This document shows, in pieces, positions 1 through 7,246 of a stretch of 19,583 nt of DNA. A model generated the notes under the pieces. The model saw only the letters and a list, made by a program, of their open reading frames with translations, made no database searches and was not told where the DNA came from. The stretch comes from JAIEPT01 sp038217425. GTDB taxonomy: Bacteria > Planctomycetota > Planctomycetia > Gemmatales > Gemmataceae. The stretch lies in NCBI GenBank assembly GCA_038217425.1, contig JBBQPM010000128.1, positions 1 through 19,583 of the forward strand, in the 5' to 3' direction. The translations under genes were made by a program, and so were the position numbers. How positions within the stretch are numbered: the stretch's first letter is position 1; the number at the start of each line of letters is the position of its first letter.

Positions 1-12
1 CGAGCGCCTTGC

Positions 13-168
13 GTAGGGCACGCGGCCACGCTGGCCTCTGCAGAGACGTTGTTAGGGAACGCGGCCCCGCTTGCCTTGGCGCGCCCGGATGCTCAATTGG
101 CAAGCGAGGCCGCTTGCCCTACGTCAAGACCGGCTGCTCAAAAGGCAAGCGAGGCCGCTTGCCCTACG
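13..168. repeat. Cluster of four REP-like palindromes downstream of the RAYT gene
   Basis: Four copies of a short palindrome lie at 13-36, 51-75, 99-123 and 144-168. The last two are intact, with core GGCAAGCGAGGCCGCTTGCC followed by CTACG: an 8-bp stem GGCAAGCG/CGCTTGCC with a 4-nt loop. The first two are in the opposite orientation and diverged. Copies 51-75 and 99-123 form an inverted pair like those at 482-541 and 926-986. No convincing gene lies in 1-186; the open frames there read straight through the repeats. Confidence 0.9.
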
Positions 169-186
169 TCAAGCAGCGCCGGCAAG

Positions 187-915
187 CTATGTCAAGAAGT
201 CGAGCATTCCGCAGCAAGATCCGTCGTGCAAGAAGCGGTCTAACGCTGACCCGAAGAGCCAGTCGTGCGGCCTTTTCACAAGGCCCGCTCGCACCGGATT
301 GCCGATGATGTAGTTCACGATGCGTTCCAATTCGCCTTCATCGCGTACCCAATGGTCGTACGATTCGTGCTGCCAGAACGGCCCGGTTCGGCCCAAGATC
401 TTATTGGCTCGATGGGCCGTGAAGCTCTTCAAACTGTGCATGATTTCGGCTAGCGGACTATCGCCATCCGTCAACTCGCCCTTAGGGCAAGCGGCCTCAT
501 TTGCCGTTTGAGCAAAGGCAAGCGAGGCCGCTTGCCCTACGAGGGGCTGCAGTAGCAAGTGGACGTGGTTGGGCATGATACAGTAGGCCAGCAAGTGATA
601 TTTTTTGTCGGCGTGATGGTAGAGATTGCCACGAATCAGAGCTGCCAGTTCGGGTTTCATCAGCCAATCGATGGCGGAAGGTCGATCGAGGTAACGGTCG
701 TATTCTGCAAAATACTGTTTCTGAATCCGCTGGCGAAATTGCCCGAGCGAAGCACCGGCCGGGGGGCTTTGCTGTAATAGCCGTTCGTTACGTTCGCGAA
801 TCTCCTGAAGCACGGATTTGGGAACGGTGCCCGCCAGCCGATAAGTGACGAAATGAGCCGCCCCTGGGACATACCAGTGCGGCAAATGTCGTCGAGTAAT
901 AATCTCCCGAGACAT
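187..915 (-). CDS. rayT: REP-associated tyrosine transposase (RAYT, Y1 HUH family) with an in-frame REP insertion
   Basis: This 242-residue protein belongs to the IS200-like Y1 transposases that act on REP palindromes as single-stranded DNA. The HUH metal motif is in MPNHVHLLL (H117, H119). The likely nucleophile is Y186 in the block FWQHESYDHWVRDEGEL, followed by the family's typical IVNYIIGNPVRAGLV. I chose the ATG at 915 because the conserved N-terminus (MSREIITRRHLPHWYVPGAAH) begins there; the longer frame to 966 is only translated repeat. Residues about 126-146 (VGQAASLAFAQTANEAACPKG) are an inserted REP pair between the HUH motif and the tyrosine block, so this segment is longer than usual. 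The gene is flanked on both sides by the same palindromes, as expected for a RAYT and its cognate REPs. Both catalytic motifs survive, but activity with the insertion is uncertain. Confidence 0.9.
   Translation of the reverse strand: MSREIITRRHLPHWYVPGAAHFVTYRLAGTVPKSVLQEIRERNERLLQQSPPAGASLGQFRQRIQKQYFAEYDRYLDRPSAIDWLMKPELAALIRGNLYHHADKKYHLLAYCIMPNHVHLLLQPLVGQAASLAFAQTANEAACPKGELTDGDSPLAEIMHSLKSFTAHRANKILGRTGPFWQHESYDHWVRDEGELERIVNYIIGNPVRAGLVKRPHDWLFGSALDRFLHDGSCCGMLDFLT
482..541. repeat. Inverted REP pair inside the RAYT coding sequence
   Basis: A diverged copy (482-505) and an intact opposite copy (517-541) flank the spacer GTTTGAGCAAA. The pair spans 60 nt, a multiple of three, and leaves the RAYT frame open. 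It matches the arrangement at 926-986. Confidence 0.9.
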
Positions 916-925
916 TGTTGCCTCC

Positions 926-986
926 CGTAGGGCAAGCGGCCTCGCTTGCCTTTGCGCGGCAGGCAAGCGAGGCCGCTTGCCCTACG
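926..986. repeat. Inverted REP pair immediately upstream of RAYT
   Basis: An intact copy in reverse orientation (926-950, CGTAG then GGCAAGCGGCCTCGCTTGCC) and an intact forward copy (962-986) are separated by TTTGCGCGGCA. The whole pair can fold as one long hairpin or as two small ones. It ends 10 bp before the chosen RAYT start, so it probably covers the promoter or leader. Confidence 0.92.
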
Positions 987-1030
987 AGAATCAGTTTATG
1001 AAGCGCCGCGCCACCCGCAATTCATCGAAT

Positions 1031-1085
1031 AGCAAGCGGTTCGCTTGCAGCCCGCGCAAAGGCTAGCGAGGCCGCTTGCCCTACG
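1031..1085. repeat. Diverged inverted REP pair between RAYT and the TlpA-like gene
   Basis: The left copy (1031-1049, with core GCAAGCGGTTCGCTTGC) is diverged. The right copy (1061-1085) is nearly intact, with one change (GGCTAGCG). The spacer again contains GCGCAAA, as in the other pairs. It sits 10 bp past the stop of the TlpA-like gene and could serve as its 3' stabilising hairpin. Confidence 0.85.
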
Positions 1086-1095
1086 AGAATTCCCC

Positions 1096-2250
1096 TCACT
1101 TCCCTTTGAGTTCCTTCATCAACTCGTCCACCGCTCGGTCGAGGGTGGCGCCACGGACTTGCTTGTAGCGGATCGCGCCCTGGGCGTCCAGCAGATAGAT
1201 TGCCGGCCAACCGCGGACGTTCCAGCGGTGTGACAAGGCATCGTCGCCGTCGTAGATGTTGGGCCAGGTGATTTGGCGACTCTTCAGAAAGGGCTTCAGC
1301 TTCTCGCGGTCGATGTCGTTGTTGACGCCGACGATTGCGAACGGTTCGCCTTCTAGCCGTTTGAGCAGTGTCCGCTCTTGCGGCAACATCGCGACGCAGT
1401 GTCCGCACCAACTCCCCCAGAAGACGACGAGGACGACCTTGCCGCGGAAGTCACTGAGCTTGAGCGGCTTGCCGTCGACGTCCTGGCCGACGATGTCGGG
1501 GGCAATTTTGCCGATGCGCAGATGGCGCAACTCGAACAACTCCCCCTCCGCCGACTTCCCGAGCGTGGTCCGTTTGTAGGCGACCGGGGCGTATTCTTTC
1601 TGAATGCGGAGGAAGATCTCTTCCGCGTCTCGAAGGATGCGGTCGGTGTCGCTGCCCAGGCGCTGCTTCATGAAGTCGGCGCCGGCGAAGAGTTCGAGCT
1701 TCTTCGCGTTCTCCGGCTGGCGCCTCAGGTCGATCACTGCGTCGGCGAAGTTCTTCCGCTGGAGCCCCAGGTGGAAGCCCGCCCGGCCACGCACCGCGGG
1801 GACCGGATGCGATTCGAAGACGGCCTGCAGCAATTTGCCCGAAGGCGCAAACGGCGCGTCGGCCAAGGGTTCGAAGAACGCCTCGATCTCCGCATGTTTA
1901 GCGTGCTGCGCCGCCAGCAGATCGATGGCTTGCAGATACGTCGCTTCGTAGAGAATGCAGCTTTCGCCTTGCTGCAAGATCCAGGCCAGGCTCTCGTAGG
2001 CCACGGCGTCGGCGGGGTGTTCCTGGGCGAGTTTGAGAAATCGGCCGACGAACGCGCGTTGCGGACTCGCTTCCCGAAACAGCTTGGCCTGTTCGGCCTC
2101 GGTCGTCGCGGATTCGGCGAGCTTGGCGTAGTCGACTTGCGCCTGGGCGAACTCCTTGAGCAGACCGTCGAGTTTGGCACGCGGCGATTCTTGAGCGCAG
2201 GCGCTCGCCGCGAACCAGGTGAGGGCGGAAAGTAAAACGAGCGGACGCAT
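1096..2250 (-). CDS. Exported TlpA-like thioredoxin-fold protein with an N-terminal helical domain
   Basis: This 384-residue protein has a signal peptide (MRPLVLLSALTWFAASACAQ) and a C-terminal thioredoxin domain from about residue 255 to the end. The active site is W281-C-G-H-C285 in the block FWGSWCGHCVAML, and the conserved cis-proline is P349 in RGWPAIYLL. The preceding GKPLKLSDFRGKVVLVVFW is typical of the TlpA/ResA/AhpC-TSA group, which act outside the cytoplasm in thiol-disulfide exchange. Residues about 25-250 are helical, TPR-like in feel, with no recognised motif. I chose the ATG at 2250 because it is preceded by GGGAG and starts the signal peptide; the frame runs open to 2430 but crosses the divergent promoter region. 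The substrate is unknown. WCGHC is a less common CxxC dipeptide than WCxPC and resembles the thiol oxidoreductase PDI motif. Confidence 0.88.
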   Translation of the reverse strand: MRPLVLLSALTWFAASACAQESPRAKLDGLLKEFAQAQVDYAKLAESATTEAEQAKLFREASPQRAFVGRFLKLAQEHPADAVAYESLAWILQQGESCILYEATYLQAIDLLAAQHAKHAEIEAFFEPLADAPFAPSGKLLQAVFESHPVPAVRGRAGFHLGLQRKNFADAVIDLRRQPENAKKLELFAGADFMKQRLGSDTDRILRDAEEIFLRIQKEYAPVAYKRTTLGKSAEGELFELRHLRIGKIAPDIVGQDVDGKPLKLSDFRGKVVLVVFWGSWCGHCVAMLPQERTLLKRLEGEPFAIVGVNNDIDREKLKPFLKSRQITWPNIYDGDDALSHRWNVRGWPAIYLLDAQGAIRYKQVRGATLDRAVDELMKELKGK

Positions 2251-2324
2251 GGCGAACTCCCGATAAAGTCGAGGGGATGAGAATAGTCTACGAGCCCGGG
2301 CGCCGGCGCGGGGCAAAACTGGGG

Positions 2325-2352
2325 TTTCCCGATTTGGCCGAGGTGTTATACT
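2325..2352 (+). promoter_or_regulatory. Putative promoter of the phosphatase-protease pair
   Basis: A -10-like TATACT (2347-2352) lies 16 bp after TTTCCC (2325-2330). Transcription would start near 2359, about 34 nt before the ATG at 2393. The -35 match is poor. The call rests on the -10 and its position in the divergent gap. Confidence 0.35.
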
Positions 2353-2392
2353 CGGTCGGCGGTACACAAGCTCTTTCAAGGATGATGCCATC

Positions 2393-2998
2393 ATGACAGG
2401 GAAGACTCGTTTCATACTCGGATTGAGCATCGCGGCCTTGATGGTGGTCGTCCCCTGGCGCTATGGCGTGCGGCAGTACCGCCACTACCGCAACTTCGCC
2501 GTCGTTCACGAGGGGGTGCTCTACCGCAGCGCCCAACTCGACGTCCCCGGGCTCAAACGCGTCGTACACGATCACAAGATCAAGACCATCATCTCGTTGC
2601 GCGACGGCAAGTCGGCGAGCGAACAGGCGGAAGAGGCGTTCTGCAAGCAGTCGGGCGTCAATTTCGTGCGCATCGAGCCCCTGGTCTTCGCGGAAGAAGA
2701 CGTCACCGAACGCGGCATGAATCAGGTGCGCGCCTTGCTTGCCGATCCCGTCAAGCTCCCCGCCTTGATCCACTGCTTCGCCGGCATTCATCGCACCGGC
2801 CAGGTTTGCGCCATCTACCGCATCGATCACGGCTGGTCCAACGAGAAGGCGCTCGAAGAAATGATCCATCGCGGCTACAGCATCATCCGGCAAAATCAGC
2901 ACTCCAATGTGTTACGCTACCTCGAAAATTACAAACCCGAAGTGCGTTCCGAAGGTCGACTGACGCCGGCCAACCTCACCTCGAAAAAACAGCCATGA
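2393..2998 (+). CDS. Membrane-anchored dual-specificity/tyrosine phosphatase-like protein
   Basis: This 201-residue protein has one N-terminal hydrophobic helix (about residues 7-21), which probably anchors it in the membrane. A cysteine-phosphatase domain follows. The P-loop is H127-C128-F-A-G-I-H-R134-T135, the HCX5R(T) signature with catalytic Cys128 and Arg134. The upstream IISLRDGKSASEQAEE stretch matches the start of the Siw14/DSP-like fold, and D103 in FAEEDVTERG is a candidate region for the general acid. The start is preceded by AAGGA at 2378-2382. The stop overlaps the next start (ATGA), so the two genes are translationally coupled. The substrate cannot be read from the sequence; phosphotyrosine, phosphoinositide or inositol phosphates are all possible for this fold. 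Confidence 0.85.
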   Translation: MTGKTRFILGLSIAALMVVVPWRYGVRQYRHYRNFAVVHEGVLYRSAQLDVPGLKRVVHDHKIKTIISLRDGKSASEQAEEAFCKQSGVNFVRIEPLVFAEEDVTERGMNQVRALLADPVKLPALIHCFAGIHRTGQVCAIYRIDHGWSNEKALEEMIHRGYSIIRQNQHSNVLRYLENYKPEVRSEGRLTPANLTSKKQP

Positions 2999-3723
2999 AA
3001 GCTACCCCGACGACCGATTTTCTCGCCCTCGTCTTCGCGTCGCTGTTCCCGCTGGGGATGACCTACCTGTACTTCGTCGTCCTGGCCGCGGATCCCGAGA
3101 ATTCCTGGCTGCTCCAGGCCTACTCCGCGGGCAAGCTCCTGCAATTCCCGTTTCCCCTCGTCTACGTATTCTTGTTCCATCGCCATCGCTTTCCGCAGCC
3201 GCGCCGGTCCGCAGGAGGCATCGGGCTGGGGGTCGCGTTCGGCGTGCTCGTCGGTCTGTTTATCGTCGGCGCCTACTGGGGCTGGCTCAAACACTCGGAC
3301 CTCATCGCACGCACGCCCGCCAATCTCTGGGACAAAGTGCGCGGTTTCGGCCTGGCCACGCCGCTCGGGTTCTTGTTTCTTGGAATCTTCATCTGCCTGA
3401 TTCACTCCGGACTCGAAGAATATTACTGGCGCTGGTTCGTCTTCGGCTGGATGAACGACTATCTGCCGACCTGGCTGGCGATCCTGCTGTCGAGCGTCGC
3501 GTTCATGCTGCATCATGTCGTCGTTTTGTGGGTCTATTTTCCCGATCATTTCTGGTCGGTGGCGGTGCTGTTCTCGCTCTTCGTGGCGGTGGGCGGCGGC
3601 GTCTGGGCGTGGATCTACGGACGCAGCGGCTCGCTCTGGGGGCCCTGGATTAGTCACGTCCTCGCCGACGTCGCGATCCTAATCGTCGGGTACGATCTGA
3701 TCCGCGGCTACTTCCCCGCGTGA
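2995..3723 (+). CDS. CPBP-family intramembrane glutamic protease
   Basis: This 242-residue protein has several membrane helices (about 8-32, 45-62, 76-95, 120-140, 158-180, 187-207, 217-233). It carries the CPBP/CAAX-prenyl-protease-2 (Abi) motifs: E141-E142-Y-Y-W-R146 (EExxxR), F170-M-L-H-H174 (FxxxH) and H221-V-L-A-D225 (HxxxD/N). The family includes eukaryotic Rce1 and many bacterial members of unknown substrate. The start at 2995 lies inside the previous gene's stop codon with no Shine-Dalgarno of its own, which implies coupled translation. The frame is open further upstream (to 2806), but that part overlaps the phosphatase and is not a membrane protein. Confidence 0.88.
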   Translation: MKATPTTDFLALVFASLFPLGMTYLYFVVLAADPENSWLLQAYSAGKLLQFPFPLVYVFLFHRHRFPQPRRSAGGIGLGVAFGVLVGLFIVGAYWGWLKHSDLIARTPANLWDKVRGFGLATPLGFLFLGIFICLIHSGLEEYYWRWFVFGWMNDYLPTWLAILLSSVAFMLHHVVVLWVYFPDHFWSVAVLFSLFVAVGGGVWAWIYGRSGSLWGPWISHVLADVAILIVGYDLIRGYFPA

Positions 3724-3742
3724 GCGATCGGCCGCAGTTTTG

Positions 3743-3841
3743 AATCGAGCCACTGGGGGCACAGAGAAAAGAAACTCAAGACCTCGCCCCAGCTCTTCGT
3801 CTTTTTTCTCTGTGTCCTCTGTGCCCTCTGTGGCTCGAATT
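3743..3841. repeat. Imperfect CACAGAG-type palindrome
   Basis: The left arm (3743-3770, containing CGAGCCACTGGGGGCACAGAG) and right arm (3801-3841, containing CTCTGTGCCCTCTGTGGCTCG) are inverted copies separated by about 30 nt. The right arm has an extra CTCTGTGTC unit. It sits between the protease gene and the ABC-F gene and would form a large hairpin at the end of the upstream transcript. It is unrelated in sequence to the REP elements at 13-1085. Confidence 0.8.
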
Positions 3842-3875
3842 TTCTTGACGAACATCACCCCGCGCGATCACCAAG

Positions 3876-3904
3876 TTTCCGTCCGGGGGCCTCGTTCGTA
3901 TAAT
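3876..3904 (+). promoter_or_regulatory. Putative promoter of the ABC-F gene
   Basis: A perfect TATAAT (3899-3904) lies 17 bp after TTTCCG (3876-3881, weak -35). The predicted start is near 3911, giving a leader of about 24 nt to the ATG at 3935. This also argues against the longer open frame that begins at 3740. Confidence 0.5.
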
Positions 3905-3934
3905 GTTAATTTCTCCACGAGGATCCCGGCGCCG

Positions 3935-5725
3935 ATGGCTAGTTTACTTCAGATCACGCGGGCCTGCAAAAGTTACGGCGATCAGGTACTCCTCGATAAC
4001 GCCGAAGCCACGATCAGCGACGACGTCAAGGTGGGGTTCATCGGCCGAAACGGCGCCGGCAAGAGCACGCTCCTGCGCATCCTCCTGGGCGAAGAGGAAC
4101 TCGACAGCGGCGAAATCATCCGCCATCCGACGCTGCGCCTGGGCTACCTCCGCCAACACGATCCGTTCGTCCCGGGCGAAACCGCCCTCGACTTCCTCAA
4201 ACGCGACAGCGGCGAACCCGACTGGAAGTGCGGCGAAGTCGCCGGGCAGTTCGAGCTCAAAGGCGACTACCTCCACGGCCCCATCGCCAAACTCTCCGGC
4301 GGTTGGCAGACGCGCGTCAAACTCGCCGCCCTGCTGCTCCACGAACCCAACTTGTTGCTGCTCGACGAACCGACGAACTTCCTCGATCTTCGTACGCAGA
4401 TTCTTTTAGAGCATTTCCTCGTCAGCCATCGGTCGGCGTGCCTGATCGTCTCGCACGATCGCGCCTTCCTCGGCGCCACCTGCGACCACACGCTCGACCT
4501 CTCGCGCGGCAAACTCACGACCTTTCCCGGCAAGGTCGATGCGTTCCTCACCTACGAGATCGAAAAACGTCAGCAGGACGAACGTTCCAACGAATCGATC
4601 ATGGCCAAACGTCGGCATCTGGAAGACTTCATCGCCCGCAACAAGGCCCGCGCCGCCACCGCGACGCTCGCCCAATCCAAGAGCAAACAGCTCGAACGCC
4701 TGAAGCTCAACGAGATCTCCGTCAACGAGCCGATGGCCCGCATCCGCGCCCCGCGCGTCTCGCCTCGCAAAGGCCCCGCCTTGCGCTGCCGCGATCTCGT
4801 CATCGGCTACCCCGACCGCGAAATCGCCAGCGACGTGCAGCTCGAGATCGATCACGGCCAACGTGCCGCCATCGTCGGCGACAACGGCCAGGGCAAAACG
4901 ACCTTCCTGCGCACCGTCGTCGATTCGCTCAAACCGCTCGCCGGCGAGGTCCGCTGGGGCCACGGCTGCCAAATCGGCGTCTACGCTCAACATGTCTACA
5001 CCAGTCTGCCGCCGACGCAGACCGTGCTCGGTTACCTCGAGGATCAGTCCGCGTACGGCAAGAAGGATCAAGAAATCCTCGACGTGGCCGGCGCCTTCCT
5101 CTTCAAGGGCGTACACGTCAAAAAGCCGATCTCCGTCCTCTCCGGCGGCGAACGCGCGCGGCTCTGCTTGGCGGGACTTCTACTCAGCGAGTACAACATC
5201 CTGATCCTCGATGAACCGGGCAACCATCTCGACGTCGATACCGTCGAATCGCTCGCCGAGGCGCTGGTCGAATATCAGGGGACGGTGATCTTCACGAGCC
5301 ATGATCGCCACTTCACCAAGAAGGTCGCCACCTGCATCGTCGAGGTCCGCGACGGCCGGGTGACCAACTACAGCGGACAGTACGACGCGTACGTCTACAA
5401 GGTGAACAAAGAAATCGAGGCAGGCGAGCGCGAGTTGGCGAGCCAGCGTGCGAAAGCGCCGGCGGAAGTGCTGAAGCCCAAGCCGGCGCGGGAGGCGCGG
5501 CAGGCCAATCGCGGCGAGAAAGAGGCTCGCAAGGAGATCAAGGCCCTCGAGAAAACCATCGCTCAGCTCGATGAGAAGAAGAAGGGGCTGGTCGCGCAAT
5601 CGCTGGAGCCGGTCAGCGCCGCCGAGGCCCTCCGGTTGCACAACGAGGTCGCCGCGGTGAGCGCTCAACTCGCCGAGGCCGAGGAGCGTTGGCTGGAACT
5701 CAACGAGGAGATTGAGGCGGCCTGA
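3935..5725 (+). CDS. ABC-F family ATPase (ribosome-associated type)
   Basis: This 596-residue soluble protein has two ABC domains and no membrane segment. In domain 1, Walker A is G37RNGAGKS44, the signature is LSGGWQ (120-125) and Walker B is LLLLDEPTNFLD (to residue 151). In domain 2, Walker A is G315DNGQGKT322, the signature is LSGGERARL (402-410) and Walker B is ILILDEPGNHLD (to 433). The inter-domain linker (about 205-275) is helical and charged, the P-site tRNA-interaction motif region of ABC-F proteins. A charged coiled coil (about 495-596) follows domain 2, as in Uup. ABC-F proteins act on the ribosome in translation or drug protection. Which subfamily this is cannot be told by eye, though the C-terminal coiled coil favours Uup-like. 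DEPG in place of DEPT in domain 2 is a small deviation. GAGG at 3919-3922 precedes the chosen ATG. Confidence 0.92.
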   Translation: MASLLQITRACKSYGDQVLLDNAEATISDDVKVGFIGRNGAGKSTLLRILLGEEELDSGEIIRHPTLRLGYLRQHDPFVPGETALDFLKRDSGEPDWKCGEVAGQFELKGDYLHGPIAKLSGGWQTRVKLAALLLHEPNLLLLDEPTNFLDLRTQILLEHFLVSHRSACLIVSHDRAFLGATCDHTLDLSRGKLTTFPGKVDAFLTYEIEKRQQDERSNESIMAKRRHLEDFIARNKARAATATLAQSKSKQLERLKLNEISVNEPMARIRAPRVSPRKGPALRCRDLVIGYPDREIASDVQLEIDHGQRAAIVGDNGQGKTTFLRTVVDSLKPLAGEVRWGHGCQIGVYAQHVYTSLPPTQTVLGYLEDQSAYGKKDQEILDVAGAFLFKGVHVKKPISVLSGGERARLCLAGLLLSEYNILILDEPGNHLDVDTVESLAEALVEYQGTVIFTSHDRHFTKKVATCIVEVRDGRVTNYSGQYDAYVYKVNKEIEAGERELASQRAKAPAEVLKPKPAREARQANRGEKEARKEIKALEKTIAQLDEKKKGLVAQSLEPVSAAEALRLHNEVAAVSAQLAEAEERWLELNEEIEAA

Positions 5726-5736
5726 GCGGATTTCGA

Positions 5737-5766
5737 TTGTGAAGAACCTTTCGCATCGTCTATAAT
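5737..5766 (+). promoter_or_regulatory. Putative promoter of the TPR gene
   Basis: TTGTGA (5737-5742) and a perfect TATAAT (5761-5766) are separated by 18 bp, just after the ABC-F stop. The predicted start is near 5773, about 27 nt before the ATG at 5800. Confidence 0.55.
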
Positions 5767-5799
5767 TGGGAGGATGTTTCAGAAACCCGGACCACGCTC

Positions 5800-6702
5800 A
5801 TGTCCAAGGTCGCGATCGACAACTTCTGCAAGCAAGCTCAAGCAGCGATGCAGCAAGGCAAGCCGCTCGAAGCCAAGGGTTTCTACCTCCAGGCTCTGGC
5901 CCTGCGCAACGATCATCCCGACATCCATTACGGCCTGGCGACCGCCTGCTTCATGATGAAGGATCTCATCGGGGCCGCGTTTCACTTCAAGGAATGCACC
6001 CGCATCGATCCGCTCCGCGCCGGCGCCTTCGTCAATCTCGGCGCCGTCTACAATCACCTGCAACAGACCGACGACGCCATTGCCATGCTCAAGCGCGGCA
6101 TCCTGCTCGATGGCCAGCGTGCCGAGGGTCATTACAACTTGGGACTCGTCTACCGCAAGACCGGCCAGGACGAACTCGCGCTGCAGGCCTACCGCGAAGC
6201 TCTGAAGGTCAACTCGCGCATGGCCGACGCCCATCTCAACATGGCCAACATCTATCTCGATTACGACAAGTTCATCGCGGCCATCCATCACTACCAGGCA
6301 GCGCTGGAAATTCGGCCCAAGTGGGAGCGGGCGCGCCTGGGATTGGAGCAGGCGCAGGAAGCGCTCGAGGCAGCCAAACCCACGCCCGCGAAAGTCCCCC
6401 CCGCGAACGGCGATCGCCATCTCGATCCCGAGGTGCATGGCCAAACCTTACAGGTGCTTCACCGCGCGACCGGCGATGCGGAGAACGTCTCGCGCGAGTT
6501 CCACGAGACGCTGCACCAACCCGTCGAGAAGGCGATCCAGGATCTCACGCACATCCTGCTCGATCCGCAAGCGACCGGCCTACAGGTCGGCGAACGCGTC
6601 AAGGATCTGGAGGGCGTGATTCAGCAAGTCCGCGATTTCAAGGATCGCCTGGGCAACAGCCTGCACCGCATTCAGCTCATGGGGAGCCGGTTGCTCAAGT
6701 AG
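5800..6702 (+). CDS. TPR-repeat protein with a C-terminal coiled coil
   Basis: This 300-residue protein has about five consecutive 34-residue TPR units across residues 4-176. Examples are YNLGLVYRKTGQDELALQAY and LNMANIYLDYDKFIAAIHHY. A proline/alanine linker (about 190-205) leads to a predicted helical, heptad-like C-terminus (about 212-300) containing VGERVKDLEGVIQQVRDFKD. There is no signal peptide, so it is probably a cytoplasmic scaffold. No catalytic motif is visible and the partner is unknown. The start lacks a strong Shine-Dalgarno; it was chosen because the first TPR helix begins right after it and a promoter lies just upstream. The next gene follows after 27 nt. Confidence 0.85.
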   Translation: MSKVAIDNFCKQAQAAMQQGKPLEAKGFYLQALALRNDHPDIHYGLATACFMMKDLIGAAFHFKECTRIDPLRAGAFVNLGAVYNHLQQTDDAIAMLKRGILLDGQRAEGHYNLGLVYRKTGQDELALQAYREALKVNSRMADAHLNMANIYLDYDKFIAAIHHYQAALEIRPKWERARLGLEQAQEALEAAKPTPAKVPPANGDRHLDPEVHGQTLQVLHRATGDAENVSREFHETLHQPVEKAIQDLTHILLDPQATGLQVGERVKDLEGVIQQVRDFKDRLGNSLHRIQLMGSRLLK

Positions 6703-6729
6703 GGCGCCAGGCAGCGGAGGAGTCAGCGC

Positions 6730-7206
6730 ATGTCCGTCTACTCCGTCTTGATTGGACTTTCCGCGTCCCGCAAAGATGACGAGGGAGTGTCCACAGAGGA
6801 GTTCCTCAAACCGCTAGACATCCGTTCGGGCGAGATCGAAGCCACCCGCGCGGACGGCGGTTGTTGGGCTTCCGGATCGGTCTATATCGCTGTCGTCCAG
6901 TACAGCAGTTTCGCCCACGTCGATTGCACGGTCGACGCTGGGGCGCAGTCTGAGGCGTTCAACGCGGGTGTGGTGGAGGGCTTTCGAGCCGCCAGCAGAT
7001 TCCTTGATCGGCGCCCGCCCGAGGTCACGGGAGCCCTGCGTAATGCAGGTTTGTCGCTGCGGCTGTTCGTCGACGTCCGTATGGACGATGACCAGATGGA
7101 TTTGGAGTTCCCGCGGGAGTTGCTGGCCGCGTGTAGTCGCCACGGCCTCGGAATCTTCCTCATTTCCAACGACATTCCGGCGGCCGAGGTACTGGCAGCA
7201 ATTTAA
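6730..7206 (+). CDS. Uncharacterised 158-residue protein (possibly DUF4279-like)
   Basis: The gene is supported by a strong ribosome site GGAGGAG (6716-6722), 7 nt before the ATG, and by its close spacing to the TPR gene, so the two are probably co-transcribed. The protein is small, acidic and soluble. The C-terminal half reads as alternating strand and helix (AGLSLRLFVDVRMDDDQMDL, then a helix ending HGLGIFLISND). This layout, together with a Trp in the first half, loosely resembles the DUF4279 family, but I cannot confirm it. No signal peptide, membrane helix or catalytic motif is visible. Function unknown. Confidence 0.75.
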   Translation: MSVYSVLIGLSASRKDDEGVSTEEFLKPLDIRSGEIEATRADGGCWASGSVYIAVVQYSSFAHVDCTVDAGAQSEAFNAGVVEGFRAASRFLDRRPPEVTGALRNAGLSLRLFVDVRMDDDQMDLEFPRELLAACSRHGLGIFLISNDIPAAEVLAAI

Positions 7207-7246
7207 GCCGAGATCGTTTAGATTTTGCAACTCGGATAAGGGAATG

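Noticed and set aside
99..168. Two near-identical repeats with a 20-nt spacer, resembling a short CRISPR array
   Set aside because: The units are palindromic REPs, occur in both orientations with irregular spacing, and adjoin a RAYT gene; there are no cas genes.
9..308. 99-codon open frame at the left edge
   Set aside because: It mostly translates the REP copies and overlaps the RAYT C-terminus on the other strand.
1378..2235. 285-codon open frame opposite the TlpA-like gene
   Set aside because: Antisense shadow; the minus strand has a signal peptide, CxxC motif and ribosome site.
3740..3934. N-terminal extension of the ABC-F protein
   Set aside because: It would be translated from the CACAGAG palindrome and lies upstream of the likely -10; the ABC domain starts right after the ATG at 3935.
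5766..6779. 337-codon frame overlapping the TPR gene in another frame
   Set aside because: Its translation is Arg/Pro/Ser-rich and featureless, while the frame at 5800 carries regular TPR units.
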